A DNA stretch of 12,159 nt from Prevotellaceae bacterium UBA1743 (GTDB taxonomy: Bacteria > Bacteroidota > Bacteroidia > Bacteroidales > Bacteroidaceae), in the NCBI GenBank assembly GCA_002314945.1, contig DCHV01000024.1, positions 4,414 to 16,572 of the forward strand, given 5' to 3'. The translations under genes were made by a program, and so were the position numbers. Positions 1 through 8,810 of the stretch are shown here, in pieces. Every line of letters starts with the position of its first letter. The first letter of the stretch is position 1. Below the pieces are notes generated by a model, which saw nothing but the letters and a program-made list of their open reading frames with translations, did not search any database and had not been told where the DNA came from.

Positions 1-113
1 CGCTCGAAGGTACTCACGTTGACCTACGGTCGATTATTGTCACGACTCGGCCAAATGAAAGTGAAATTTCTTTGGCGCTCGCTGTTCCAATAATTCGGAA
101 ATACTCAAATAAA
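1..113. other. upstream non-coding region
   Basis: No gene can be supported here. A short frame is open from base 1 and closes at TAA 91-93, but its 30 codons encode only a basic, Leu/Arg/Lys-rich peptide with no recognisable motif. It could be the tail of an upstream gene but reads more like non-coding DNA. The hexamer CTCGCT occurs at 78-83 and again at 126-131 inside the promoter, each just downstream of a TTTC or TTTG tract, so the promoter region looks internally repetitive. This may be a dispersed Prevotella-type promoter-associated sequence, but that is inference from its look only. Confidence 0.4.
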
Positions 114-145
114 TTTGGTATTTCTCTCGCTTAATCGTACCTTTG
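114..145 (+). promoter_or_regulatory. Bacteroides-type sigma-ABfr promoter of the operon
   Basis: TTTG at 114-117 matches the -33 element. TACCTTTG at 138-145 matches the -7 consensus TAnnTTTG at every fixed position. The spacer is 20 nt, within the usual 19-21 nt range for Bacteroidetes housekeeping promoters. Transcription should start roughly at 149-153, which leaves only about 8-12 nt before the ATG at 161. This arrangement rules out the TTG at 143 as a start codon, because it lies inside the -7 box. No regulator gene or operator is visible in the window. Confidence 0.8.
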
Positions 146-160
146 CAAGAAAAATTGAAA

Positions 161-2662
161 ATGAGATATAATTGCTATATTTTCCGTACTTTTCTGATGC
201 TTCTGACCGCTTGTTGTTGCTTGAATGTCAGCGCAAAGAAGAAAAAGAAAGATAAAGAAGAAACCATACCAGAGAAATCAGCTTACGAAAAACTGACAGG
301 ACGCGATTCCGTAGCGATGGAAGGAGTTATGAATGTTATCGCCAAAGGGGATACATTCTACTTGGAACTTTCCACTCGCCTGCTCGGACGTACCTTCCTG
401 GTAACTAATCGTCTGAAACGTGTGCCTAAGGAACTGAATGAAGCCGGAGTGAATACTGGCATCAACTACGAGAACCAATGCATACGGTTTGAATGGGATC
501 GTGCAGCCAAGAAGATTCGTATTCGCCAGCAACGCACGAAACCCTCTGTGAATACCGAGGATGCTATTGCCATCTCGGTTGAGGAAAATTATATTGACCC
601 GTTGCTATTCACAATGGACGTAAAAGAGACAGCGCCCGATAGCAGTACGGTAATCTTTCAGGTGAACAAACTTTTCGATGGTAGCGAGAATTGCCTGAAT
701 GATGTATTCAACAATATCAACATAGGTCAAAGTCCCAATACAAGCCTCAGCCGCATCCTATCCATCAAGTCACATCCCACCAACGTGTCTGCCACGAGTG
801 AGATGACGACTGTGGTACACGAGGGAATGGAGAAAGTGAGTGTGTCGGTAGAAGTTGGTTGCAACCTGCTCCTACTGCCTGAGATACCGATGAAGCCACG
901 AGAAGAAAGCAATCGTGTGGGATACTTTGCAGAAGACAAACTCCACTATGCCGACAATCAAGCGAAGGTAGAAACCCGCCATGAGATTAATAGATGGAGA
1001 CTGGAGCCTTCGGATATCGAAGCATACATGAAAGGCGAACTGACAGAGCCCGTACAACCCATCACATTCTATCTGGACAATCGTATTCCATCCTCCATAA
1101 AGCCTTACATCCGCACAGGCATACTCGACTGGAACAAGGCTTTCGAGAAGGCAGGCTTCCGCAATGCCATTCAGGTAGTGGAAATGACTGATAGCATGAA
1201 GGCAGAGGATGACGACCTGCGATATAGCGTACTGACATACGCAGCATCAGAAAAAGAGAATGCCATGGGGCCATCTCTCATTGATCCTCGTAGTGGAGAG
1301 ATTCTGGAAGCTGACATCATCTGGTGGCACAACGTACGCAAACTATTGGCACAATGGATAACCGTACAGACAGGAGCCATTTGCCCCGAAGCACGACAGC
1401 CTCAGCTACCCGAGAAACTCTTGGGCGATGCCGCACGCTTTGTAGCGACTCACGAAGTAGGACATTCCCTGGGACTCCGTCACAACATGAGAGCCAGCAA
1501 CGCCTACCCTACCGATTCATTGAGAAGTGTTACTTTCACCGACCGTATGGGAGGAACCTCAGCCTCTATTATGGACTATGCCCGTTTCAATTATGTAGCC
1601 CAACCAGGGGATGGAGTACGTGTATTGTCCCCCCATCTGGGTCCTTACGACTTCTTTGCTATTGAATGGGGATACCGATGGTTCCCCGATGAAGAAACAG
1701 AGAAAAGGGAACTGGCCAAGTTGCTAAGTACACATACAGACCCTGTTTACCGCTATAGCGAGACGGTAGGTTTCCGACAAGCCTACGACCCACGTGCCAT
1801 GAGCGAGGATTTGGGAGATGACCCACTGAAGAGTGCCAAGTATGGAATAGAGAACCTGAAACGGATAGTACCCCATATCGAGGAATGGACGACTACAGGA
1901 GAAGAAGGACAGGGATGGAGTGATGCAGCTCATCTATGGGAAGCCATCATCAACCAGTGGGATCTGTTCAACTATCACGTACTGGCTTGTGTGGGCGGTA
2001 TCTACTTGGAGAACACGACCGTGGGAGACGGACAGCAGACATACACCTACGTGGAACGCGAACGTCAAAAGGGTGCTGTACAGTATCTGATAGATGAAGT
2101 TCTACACACACCTGCCTGGCTTTTCCAAATCCCGTTGGTACAAAAGACATATCTGATACGCAACGGACAAGAGGAACATCCCATGATGGCCCTACGCAAC
2201 GAGCAGAACTACATCCTGTGGGATCTGCTGGACAACGAGCGTCTCGTACGTATGCTGCAGCAGGAGTTTGACCTGAAGGAGAAAGCATTTCGTGCCAGCG
2301 AACTGATATCCATGTTGCATGAACAATTGATAACCGCCATTCCACAACCCGATGTGATGCAACGCAGTATGCAAAAGGGATTGGTGGATGCTCTGATTAC
2401 AGCATCAGCTGCTCCTGAGGGTATCAAAGTGAATAAAAGTTTCTGCCATGAGGATAACCACGAACTGTCGAGCAAGCCTCGCAAGGTTGTCTTTACAGGC
2501 AAACAAATCACGAGGGTGAGTGATGCTATCAGTTTGAAGAGAGCTGAACTGATGCGTATCCGCCGGTGGGCCAAGAGTCATGTAGGAGATGGCACAACAG
2601 AAGTGCAGATGCACTATGCCGACTTGATACAGAGAATCGACAACGCAATGGAAATGAGATAA
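161..2662 (+). CDS. secreted zinc-dependent metalloprotease, DUF5117/DUF5118 metzincin type
   Basis: This 833-residue exported protein is predicted to hydrolyse peptide bonds in the periplasm or outside the cell. The N-terminus is a signal peptide, probably cut after Val-Ser-Ala (residue 25), followed by a lysine-rich stretch; a lipobox-like LTAC at 15-18 is the less likely alternative. The first part (about 35-290) has the look of DUF5118/DUF5117. The metalloprotease motif HEVGHSLGLRH is at 431-441 (zinc ligands H431, H435, H441; catalytic E432), and a Met-turn, SIMDY, has M471 about 30 residues later. HExxHxxGxxH plus a Met-turn defines metzincins. ATG 161 is chosen because it gives the full signal peptide and lies just downstream of the promoter; ATG 197 would leave no charged n-region. 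It is the first gene of the operon, 11 nt before the SusC gene. No C-terminal sorting domain is visible. The natural substrate is unknown. Confidence 0.9.
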   Translation: MRYNCYIFRTFLMLLTACCCLNVSAKKKKKDKEETIPEKSAYEKLTGRDSVAMEGVMNVIAKGDTFYLELSTRLLGRTFLVTNRLKRVPKELNEAGVNTGINYENQCIRFEWDRAAKKIRIRQQRTKPSVNTEDAIAISVEENYIDPLLFTMDVKETAPDSSTVIFQVNKLFDGSENCLNDVFNNINIGQSPNTSLSRILSIKSHPTNVSATSEMTTVVHEGMEKVSVSVEVGCNLLLLPEIPMKPREESNRVGYFAEDKLHYADNQAKVETRHEINRWRLEPSDIEAYMKGELTEPVQPITFYLDNRIPSSIKPYIRTGILDWNKAFEKAGFRNAIQVVEMTDSMKAEDDDLRYSVLTYAASEKENAMGPSLIDPRSGEILEADIIWWHNVRKLLAQWITVQTGAICPEARQPQLPEKLLGDAARFVATHEVGHSLGLRHNMRASNAYPTDSLRSVTFTDRMGGTSASIMDYARFNYVAQPGDGVRVLSPHLGPYDFFAIEWGYRWFPDEETEKRELAKLLSTHTDPVYRYSETVGFRQAYDPRAMSEDLGDDPLKSAKYGIENLKRIVPHIEEWTTTGEEGQGWSDAAHLWEAIINQWDLFNYHVLACVGGIYLENTTVGDGQQTYTYVERERQKGAVQYLIDEVLHTPAWLFQIPLVQKTYLIRNGQEEHPMMALRNEQNYILWDLLDNERLVRMLQQEFDLKEKAFRASELISMLHEQLITAIPQPDVMQRSMQKGLVDALITASAAPEGIKVNKSFCHEDNHELSSKPRKVVFTGKQITRVSDAISLKRAELMRIRRWAKSHVGDGTTEVQMHYADLIQRIDNAMEMR

Positions 2663-2673
2663 CACGGAGCGAC

Positions 2674-5600
2674 ATGACAAGAACAAGAATCCTATTCACA
2701 TTCCTCTTCTCCCTATCCCTGCTTTCTGCGTGGGCACAACGTGCCATATCCGGAACAGTACTGGATGGGGAATTTGACAAGGAGCCGCTTCCTGGGGCAA
2801 AGATTTCCGTAGGCGGCCAAGCGATGGCAACAACTGACTTGGATGGAAATTTCCACCTGCAACTACCGGATAAGGCCAGCAAGTTGAGCGTCAGTTTCAT
2901 GGGATATGCCACTCAGGAAGTGGAAATCAAAGCAGGAAAATCCACCTACGAAATTGTGCTATTGCCCGACGAGAAGCAAATGCAGGAAGTCATCGTGACA
3001 GGTTACCAACAGATTGACCGAAGAAAGATGACCGGAGCCTACACTACCGTAAAGATGGACGAGGAAGCAATAGGAGTGGTACACCAGATTGACCAAGCCT
3101 TGGCAGGTCAGGTGGCAGGTTTAGCCACTACCGCCAACACAGGTGCGCCAGGTGCTCCTCTAAAAATCCGCATCCGAGGTACAGCCAGTCTCAACGGCAG
3201 TCAAGACCCCCTGTGGGTACTCGACGGAATTCCCTTGGAGGGTACAGATATTCCCAATATGGAGGACCTGAAAGACATAGACAACCTCTACCAGACGAGC
3301 ATAGCAGGACTCAATCCCTCGGATATAGAAAGTATCACCGTACTAAAGGATGCAGCTGCCACAGCCATCTATGGAGCACGAGCTGCCAACGGAGTTATTG
3401 TAATTACCACAAAAAGGGGAAAGGTTGGTGCACCAGATATCCAATTCAATACCAAATTGTCGGCAAGCCCCCGTACCAGTTTGAAACGGCTCAATCTACT
3501 GAACAGCGAGGAAAAGGTAGGGCTGGAACTGGATCTTCTGCGTAGTGGCTATACGTATCGGGAAAACAAGGGTGATGTGAGCCGCATTCTATCGGCAGCA
3601 GGCGAATTGGGAGCCTACCAGCAAAATGGATGGAATAGTCTTAGTGCCACAACACGACAACAGATAGACAATTTGCGCTCTACTCAGACAGACTGGAATG
3701 ACGTACTCATGCGCTCGGCCTTGACACAGGAATATGGTTTGAGTATAAGCGGAGGAAGCGAGCGGGCCACCTACTACACTTCCATAGGCTACTACGACCA
3801 GCAGGGAACTGTCAGGGGTGTGGATGCAGACCGATTCAACATGACAATGAACACTACCTATCAGGTGAACAAAAGGCTGAAACTCGGGGCATCCCTCTTT
3901 GCCAACCAGCGCAAGCAGAATTCCTTCATGACAGACTACAACGGGTTTGTCAATCCCGTCTATTACAGTCGCCTGGCCAATCCCTACTTCCAACCCTTCA
4001 ATGCAGATGGAACGTACAACTACGATATAAACGTACAAGGTGGCAAGGAGGACAGCGAATTGGATTTCAATATCTACGAAGAACGAGCCAACACAAGTCA
4101 TCAACATACCGAGCGACAGGTAATGGCTATTTTCGATGGAGAACTAAAGATCGTAGATTGGTTGAAAGCTACTACCCAGTTAGGTTTGCAGACAGACGCC
4201 TCCACCACCGACAAATATGCAGGTGAAAACTCCTTTGCTATGCGCAAGGACATGGAACGTAGCATCTACAGTTATGCCACAGGCAACGCGCCCTCTCTCC
4301 CCGAGGGAGGCAAGCACCAAGTGACAGAGAGCCACGATTTCCAATGGACATGGAAAGGGATGCTGGAAGTAAACAAGCGCTTTCAGGAAAAACACGACCT
4401 GCAGTTTATGCTGGGAAGTGAAGTGCGACACTATGATGCCAACTCGCTCTACTCAGCCGCATACGGATATGACAAGAAGACTCTGACGGAACGTACCGTA
4501 TATTTTCCCAGCGAGAATTACGCCGACATGTTCCCCCTCCACAAGGAGACAGAGACAGAAAATGCATTCGTCAGTTGGTTCGCCACAGGAGGTTACACCC
4601 TATTGGGACGCTACACTTTAGGTGGTAGCATCCGTTTTGATGGAAGTGACGTATTCGGAGTTGCCAAGAAATACCGCTATCTGCCCCTGTACTCAGTAAG
4701 CGGATTATGGCATTTGGGAGAAGAGAAATGCTTCAAGTCCCTCAAGTGGCTCAATCACTTGAACCTGCGTGGTTCCTGGGGTATCCAAGGTAATATCGAC
4801 AAGCAGACATCCCCCTATCTGATAGGTACCTACGACCAGAAGAGCCTGTTGGGGAAGACTGAATACATTATCGAGGCTGAGACAGCACCCAATCCCTCCC
4901 TGCGATGGGAAAAGACTCAGAATGTGAATGTAGGTCTCGACCTTGGTGTGCTGGATAATGCTATCACCCTCGGTATTGATTACTACTTCCGTCATAGTAG
5001 TGATCTGATAGGAATGAAGATGTTGCCTCTGGAGACAGGATTCAGTAGCACGACCATCAACTGGGCCACTATGGAGAACAAGGGATGGGAATTTGCCTTG
5101 GGCACTCGGAATATCTGGAAAAAGAATTTCCATTGGACAACCAACTTGAATGTCGGTCTGAACCACAACAAGGTACTACGTGAGACTGTGGCAGAAAATG
5201 CCACCTATCCCAGTCGAGAAGGGAGACCCGTAGGAGCTATCTTTGCCCTGAAGACCGCAGGATTGGACAATGAGGGATATCCCCTCTTCCTCAACAAAGA
5301 GGGACAGGTCGTAACCCTCACAGAACTGCTCCAGCTGAACCAATATGGAGCAAGCACCCTCTCTGCAGCCGAGCAACGCGACCTATATACCTATATGGGC
5401 TCTACCGACCCTGTGGTATCAGGAGGTTTTATCAACACGTTCGAGTTTTATGGTTTTCAGTTGGGACTTAATTTCACCTTCAACCTTGGCATGAAGGTGA
5501 GGACAACCCCTTCGTACAACATCACCACGTTTGACCGTGGCCTGAACACCAACCATGACATCCTGAACCGTTGGACGACCCAAAACACGTCTTCTTCGCT

Positions 5601-5916
5601 ACCTGCCCTGATGAACGAGACAGACCGTCCTGCGGAATATGTGCAGTACCACGACCTGAACCTCTACAACATGTTGGATCTGTGGGTGAAGGATTGCAAC
5701 TACGTGAGGCTGCAAAGCCTGCGCTTGGGCTACAAGATACCTTTGGGCAAACTTGCCAAGATAGGAGTAAAGAACACCTCGGTAAGCGTAGAGGGGCGCA
5801 ACCTCTTTGTTATCGCCAGCAACTACAACAATTACCTGGATCCAGAAACGATGGGTAACCCCTATGCACAACCCATTGCAAAAGAAATCATATTTGGCCT
5901 TCACTTAGGATTCTGA
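2674..5916 (+). CDS. SusC/RagA family TonB-linked outer-membrane transporter
   Basis: This 1080-residue beta-barrel protein should import an oligomeric nutrient across the outer membrane using TonB energy, with the SusD protein encoded next as its lid. Domains in order: signal peptide (1-21, AWA|Q), a carboxypeptidase-regulatory-like beta-sandwich (about 23-107), a TonB-box-like segment EVIVTGYQ at 105-112, and a plug with the family signatures DPLWVLDGIPL (178-188) and SDIESITVLKDAAATAIYGA (from 216). A long barrel follows, ending in a terminal Phe. There is no STN domain before the carboxypeptidase-like domain, so control by a FecR-type anti-sigma pathway is unlikely. The frame is open 36 codons further upstream into the protease gene, but only ATG 2674 gives a signal peptide. 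Linkage to two peptidase genes suggests peptides as cargo, as for RagA; that is inference, and a sugar cargo cannot be excluded. Confidence 0.95.
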   Translation: MTRTRILFTFLFSLSLLSAWAQRAISGTVLDGEFDKEPLPGAKISVGGQAMATTDLDGNFHLQLPDKASKLSVSFMGYATQEVEIKAGKSTYEIVLLPDEKQMQEVIVTGYQQIDRRKMTGAYTTVKMDEEAIGVVHQIDQALAGQVAGLATTANTGAPGAPLKIRIRGTASLNGSQDPLWVLDGIPLEGTDIPNMEDLKDIDNLYQTSIAGLNPSDIESITVLKDAAATAIYGARAANGVIVITTKRGKVGAPDIQFNTKLSASPRTSLKRLNLLNSEEKVGLELDLLRSGYTYRENKGDVSRILSAAGELGAYQQNGWNSLSATTRQQIDNLRSTQTDWNDVLMRSALTQEYGLSISGGSERATYYTSIGYYDQQGTVRGVDADRFNMTMNTTYQVNKRLKLGASLFANQRKQNSFMTDYNGFVNPVYYSRLANPYFQPFNADGTYNYDINVQGGKEDSELDFNIYEERANTSHQHTERQVMAIFDGELKIVDWLKATTQLGLQTDASTTDKYAGENSFAMRKDMERSIYSYATGNAPSLPEGGKHQVTESHDFQWTWKGMLEVNKRFQEKHDLQFMLGSEVRHYDANSLYSAAYGYDKKTLTERTVYFPSENYADMFPLHKETETENAFVSWFATGGYTLLGRYTLGGSIRFDGSDVFGVAKKYRYLPLYSVSGLWHLGEEKCFKSLKWLNHLNLRGSWGIQGNIDKQTSPYLIGTYDQKSLLGKTEYIIEAETAPNPSLRWEKTQNVNVGLDLGVLDNAITLGIDYYFRHSSDLIGMKMLPLETGFSSTTINWATMENKGWEFALGTRNIWKKNFHWTTNLNVGLNHNKVLRETVAENATYPSREGRPVGAIFALKTAGLDNEGYPLFLNKEGQVVTLTELLQLNQYGASTLSAAEQRDLYTYMGSTDPVVSGGFINTFEFYGFQLGLNFTFNLGMKVRTTPSYNITTFDRGLNTNHDILNRWTTQNTSSSLPALMNETDRPAEYVQYHDLNLYNMLDLWVKDCNYVRLQSLRLGYKIPLGKLAKIGVKNTSVSVEGRNLFVIASNYNNYLDPETMGNPYAQPIAKEIIFGLHLGF

Positions 5917-5921
5917 AAGAT

Positions 5922-7268
5922 ATGAAGAAATCGATATATATAATAATGTTACTGTCAGTCTTCTGCCTATGCAGTTGCGACAATTTCCTCGACATCCAGC
6001 CCACAGGAAAAGTCATAGCCCGTACAGGTGAGGAATACAGGGCTTTGCTGACGGGTGTCTATTACACCTATCCTGACGACAGAAGTCTGACCACCTTCCG
6101 TACAGACGAGTTCACGTTGGATCCTACTGTCACTATAGCCGAAGACCTCAATTCCTACTTCGACCTGTGGCGATGGAACGATATCACGCCCGACGAAAAT
6201 ACTGTCTCATTCAGTTGGCGAGGTTACTATCATGCCATCTACATAGCCAACTACGTCCTCGAGCATCAGGCTGAGATAGAGGAAGCCTCTCCCTCGGAAA
6301 TCAGTCAGATGGTAGGTGAATGCTATATGCTGAGAGCCTATACCCATTTCATTCTGACCAACCTGTTCGGAAAGCCCTATACCAAAGGAAATCCCACGAC
6401 CGATGTAGCAGTCCCCCTATATACGACTGCCGATGTAGAATCCGTGAAGAGCTGCAGTACGGTAGCTGAACTATACAACCAGATACGGGCCGACATAGAC
6501 AGCGCAGAGCACCATCTGACCACCAAGAAATGGGACACCACACTTTCCTACCGCTTCAGCACTATAGCAGCCAGCGCTCTGAAGGCACGCGTATGTCTCT
6601 ATATGGGGAAATGGAACGAGGCGCTACGTGCTGCCGAAAGCGCCTTGGAAGTACAACCTGCCCTGGAAGACCTTACCCAGAATGGTTACATCATGCCAGA
6701 CCTCTGCACAAGTGCGGAGAACCTGATGGCATTGGAGAAAGTTATGAAGTCCGCGTACAAGGCAGCAGGCATTCCCAATACGGAATTCATCCAGTCCTAC
6801 CGCAGCGGGGATATGCGCAAGAGCCGTTTCTTCAAGGCTAAGACAAGCCGTATCTACGAACTGCTGAAGGGGGGAACAGACCAGAGCCGAAGTACGATCC
6901 GTACGGCTGAGTGCTACCTGACTGCCGCAGAATGTGCCCTTCGTTTAGGCGAGAGGGAAAAGGCTATGAACTATCTGACGCCACTCATGGAAAAGCGATA
7001 TCTGAAAGCTATCCTCCCTACCCTGTTGAATGAATTGGGCAATATGAGCAACGACCAGCTGATAACCTTTGTACTCGAAGAGAGAAGTCATGAATTAGCC
7101 TTCGAGGGACACAGATGGTTCGACCTCCGACGCACGACCCAGCCTCGTCTGTCCAAGCAATACGAGGGCATCACCTACGAACTGAATGAGGGAGACAGCC
7201 GCTATACCTTGCCACTCCCCAAGGAGGCAATTTCCGCCAATCCTAATTTAGCCTCCGAACAGAACTGA
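5922..7268 (+). CDS. SusD/RagB family surface lipoprotein, substrate-binding partner of SusC
   Basis: This 448-residue lipoprotein should sit on the cell surface as the hinged lid of the SusC barrel and capture the substrate. The signal peptide ends in the lipobox LCSC, with C19 as the lipidated residue. It is followed by DNFLD, a very common SusD start, with an acidic residue at +2. The N-terminal half is helical and TPR-like, as in SusD-like N-terminal domains. The C-terminal half carries the RagB/SusD signature around EERSHELAFEGHRWFDLRR (386-404) and the near-terminal LPLPKEAISANPNL. It is somewhat shorter than many SusD proteins (often 500-600 residues), closer to the smaller peptide-type or RagB-like members. 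It starts 5 nt after the SusC stop, so the two are certainly cotranscribed and probably translationally coupled. The ligand is not determinable from sequence. Confidence 0.95.
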   Translation: MKKSIYIIMLLSVFCLCSCDNFLDIQPTGKVIARTGEEYRALLTGVYYTYPDDRSLTTFRTDEFTLDPTVTIAEDLNSYFDLWRWNDITPDENTVSFSWRGYYHAIYIANYVLEHQAEIEEASPSEISQMVGECYMLRAYTHFILTNLFGKPYTKGNPTTDVAVPLYTTADVESVKSCSTVAELYNQIRADIDSAEHHLTTKKWDTTLSYRFSTIAASALKARVCLYMGKWNEALRAAESALEVQPALEDLTQNGYIMPDLCTSAENLMALEKVMKSAYKAAGIPNTEFIQSYRSGDMRKSRFFKAKTSRIYELLKGGTDQSRSTIRTAECYLTAAECALRLGEREKAMNYLTPLMEKRYLKAILPTLLNELGNMSNDQLITFVLEERSHELAFEGHRWFDLRRTTQPRLSKQYEGITYELNEGDSRYTLPLPKEAISANPNLASEQN

Positions 7269-7286
7269 TAAAATTACTTAGAAACA

Positions 7287-8810
7287 ATGAAACACATACT
7301 CACCCTCCTTCTCGCACTTTGTCCCCTTCTTTCACCTGCAGAGAACATACAATGGACATCGGATTTCAGCACGCTTGCATCCGCAGAGACCTACACAGAC
7401 AAATACGCCCCTGTACCTGCTCCTATGGCTATAGGATGCAAAGGTACCGTATTCCAGACAGGCCGGTTTGACCTACCATTCCTCTTTGGAGACAAGTTAC
7501 TCGAACCTGTTGCCACGAGTGCATACCTCGCAGCTATGGATGATCATGGCACACCGCTGTGGTGCGTAGGTCTGCTGGGAGCATGTCGCATCACCACTGT
7601 CACTACGGACGAAGAAGAGAACGTCTATGTGGCTGGCCTCTTTGCAGATGATGTGATTGCTGAGAGCACCGACGGAACAAGCCAGACACTCACAGGAAGT
7701 ACCGACACTCATGAAATGGCCAACGCCTTCCTTGCCTGCTATTCCAGCACAGGTCAGTTGAAGGCTATCCAGACGATTGTATTGAGCAAGAATTCCGCAC
7801 TTGCCTCCAAGGAAGCATACGAATTCGATTCTACGTTCCGTCCTGTCAGTCTGGGTATCTGCAAGGGCAGAGTATGGTTGGCTGCACGCTTTGGGGGTAC
7901 GTTTACCATGGAAGGTCTGACACGTACCAGCGGCTATATCAATGGAATGGGCGTGTTGTATGATGCCGTCACGCTGGAGGTCTTATCCTTCTCACAGGAA
8001 GACTTGGGAGGAGTTCGCGAGGAACTATGTATGCAGAACACCACTCTGGAGAATGCCACCGGCAATAATGCATGTAGCATCTGTCTGGCATGTGATACGG
8101 ACGAGGTGTATGTAGCCCTTATCTCCACAGGTAGCGCCACTCTGACGATGGGTAGCACCTCACAGGAGATTTCAGCTGGAACGGATGTATATTGTAGCCT
8201 CATCGCGCAACCTGTCAGTGGGAAAGTAAGCAATTTGGGACAACACACAGGAGATCGTTACTGGTATGCCAACGAGGTGAATGCCATGCAGGTACAGGGA
8301 GATAAGTTGTACCTTGCAGGTACCCAGTCCTCACCTCTCGCTTTCTCTCCCGCTCAGCCCGACCTATGGTGCGACCAGTGGACATCGTGCCTCAGCAAGG
8401 AGGATTTCTCCCTCTGCTGGAGTGCCATTACCGGAGCACAGAAGGCAGACATGGCCACTACGAACGAAAAATACCGCTACACGATAGGTGCAACCCTGTT
8501 GCCGACGGGCAAATGGTTCTCCATCGGTAGTGTAGCCATAGATGCAGATGAACAAGGGGGAATCACCTGCATCACTCCATCCTACTACTTAGGCGTAGCC
8601 AGCAACGGCACCCTGTGGGGAACTTGCTCACGTACCTCCAGCGGTAGTCAGACTGATGTACAGGGCCTATTGGAGGACGGACTCTCGTCTATTCCCCAGA
8701 ATATCCAACATCCGCAACCTGCCTACAATCTGCAGGGCATTCGCATAGATGCTTCTCAGCTGAGCAGTCAGAAAGGCATCAAAATCATAGGAGGGAAGAA
8801 ATACAGATGA
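7287..8810 (+). CDS. secreted cysteine-rich protein, probable six-bladed beta-propeller, function unknown
   Basis: I do not recognise a named family for this 507-residue protein. It has a signal peptide cut near Ser-Pro-Ala (residue 18) and is not a lipoprotein, since residue 12 Cys follows Leu and lies too early. Six segments repeat a blade-like pattern of hydrophobic strand, (A)G, and a turn: they begin near G53 (GTVFQTGRF), N112 (NVYVAGLF), G194 (GRVWLAARF), E273 (EVYVAL), K340 (KLYLAG) and G408 (GKWFSIG), about 60-80 residues apart. Each is followed by a strand ending in Gly or Leu. This resembles SBBP or delta-60 type propeller repeats. The mature part has about 15 cysteines, high for a bacterial exported protein. 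The last 28 residues, from Y480 (YNLQGIRID), match the short C-terminal tail seen on many Bacteroidales secreted proteins. It lies where SusE/SusF-like surface binding proteins often sit. A binding or scaffold role is inference. Confidence 0.75.
   Translation: MKHILTLLLALCPLLSPAENIQWTSDFSTLASAETYTDKYAPVPAPMAIGCKGTVFQTGRFDLPFLFGDKLLEPVATSAYLAAMDDHGTPLWCVGLLGACRITTVTTDEEENVYVAGLFADDVIAESTDGTSQTLTGSTDTHEMANAFLACYSSTGQLKAIQTIVLSKNSALASKEAYEFDSTFRPVSLGICKGRVWLAARFGGTFTMEGLTRTSGYINGMGVLYDAVTLEVLSFSQEDLGGVREELCMQNTTLENATGNNACSICLACDTDEVYVALISTGSATLTMGSTSQEISAGTDVYCSLIAQPVSGKVSNLGQHTGDRYWYANEVNAMQVQGDKLYLAGTQSSPLAFSPAQPDLWCDQWTSCLSKEDFSLCWSAITGAQKADMATTNEKYRYTIGATLLPTGKWFSIGSVAIDADEQGGITCITPSYYLGVASNGTLWGTCSRTSSGSQTDVQGLLEDGLSSIPQNIQHPQPAYNLQGIRIDASQLSSQKGIKIIGGKKYR

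Noticed and set aside
1..93. A partial upstream gene ending at TAA 91-93
   Set aside because: Only 30 codons are visible, rich in basic residues and without any recognisable motif; could not be supported as coding.
143..160. A TTG-initiated start for the metalloprotease at 143
   Set aside because: The codon lies inside the -7 promoter element and would precede the transcription start; ATG 161 gives a normal signal peptide.
203..214. Lipobox LTAC in the metalloprotease N-terminus (residues 15-18)
   Set aside because: A Cys run follows and a signal peptidase I site (VSA|K) fits the hydrophobic stretch better. A lipoprotein is not fully excluded.
2566..2673. A 36-codon longer SusC reading frame overlapping the protease gene
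   Set aside because: The extension is hydrophilic, overlaps the protease gene by 97 bases and would bury the signal peptide that begins at ATG 2674.
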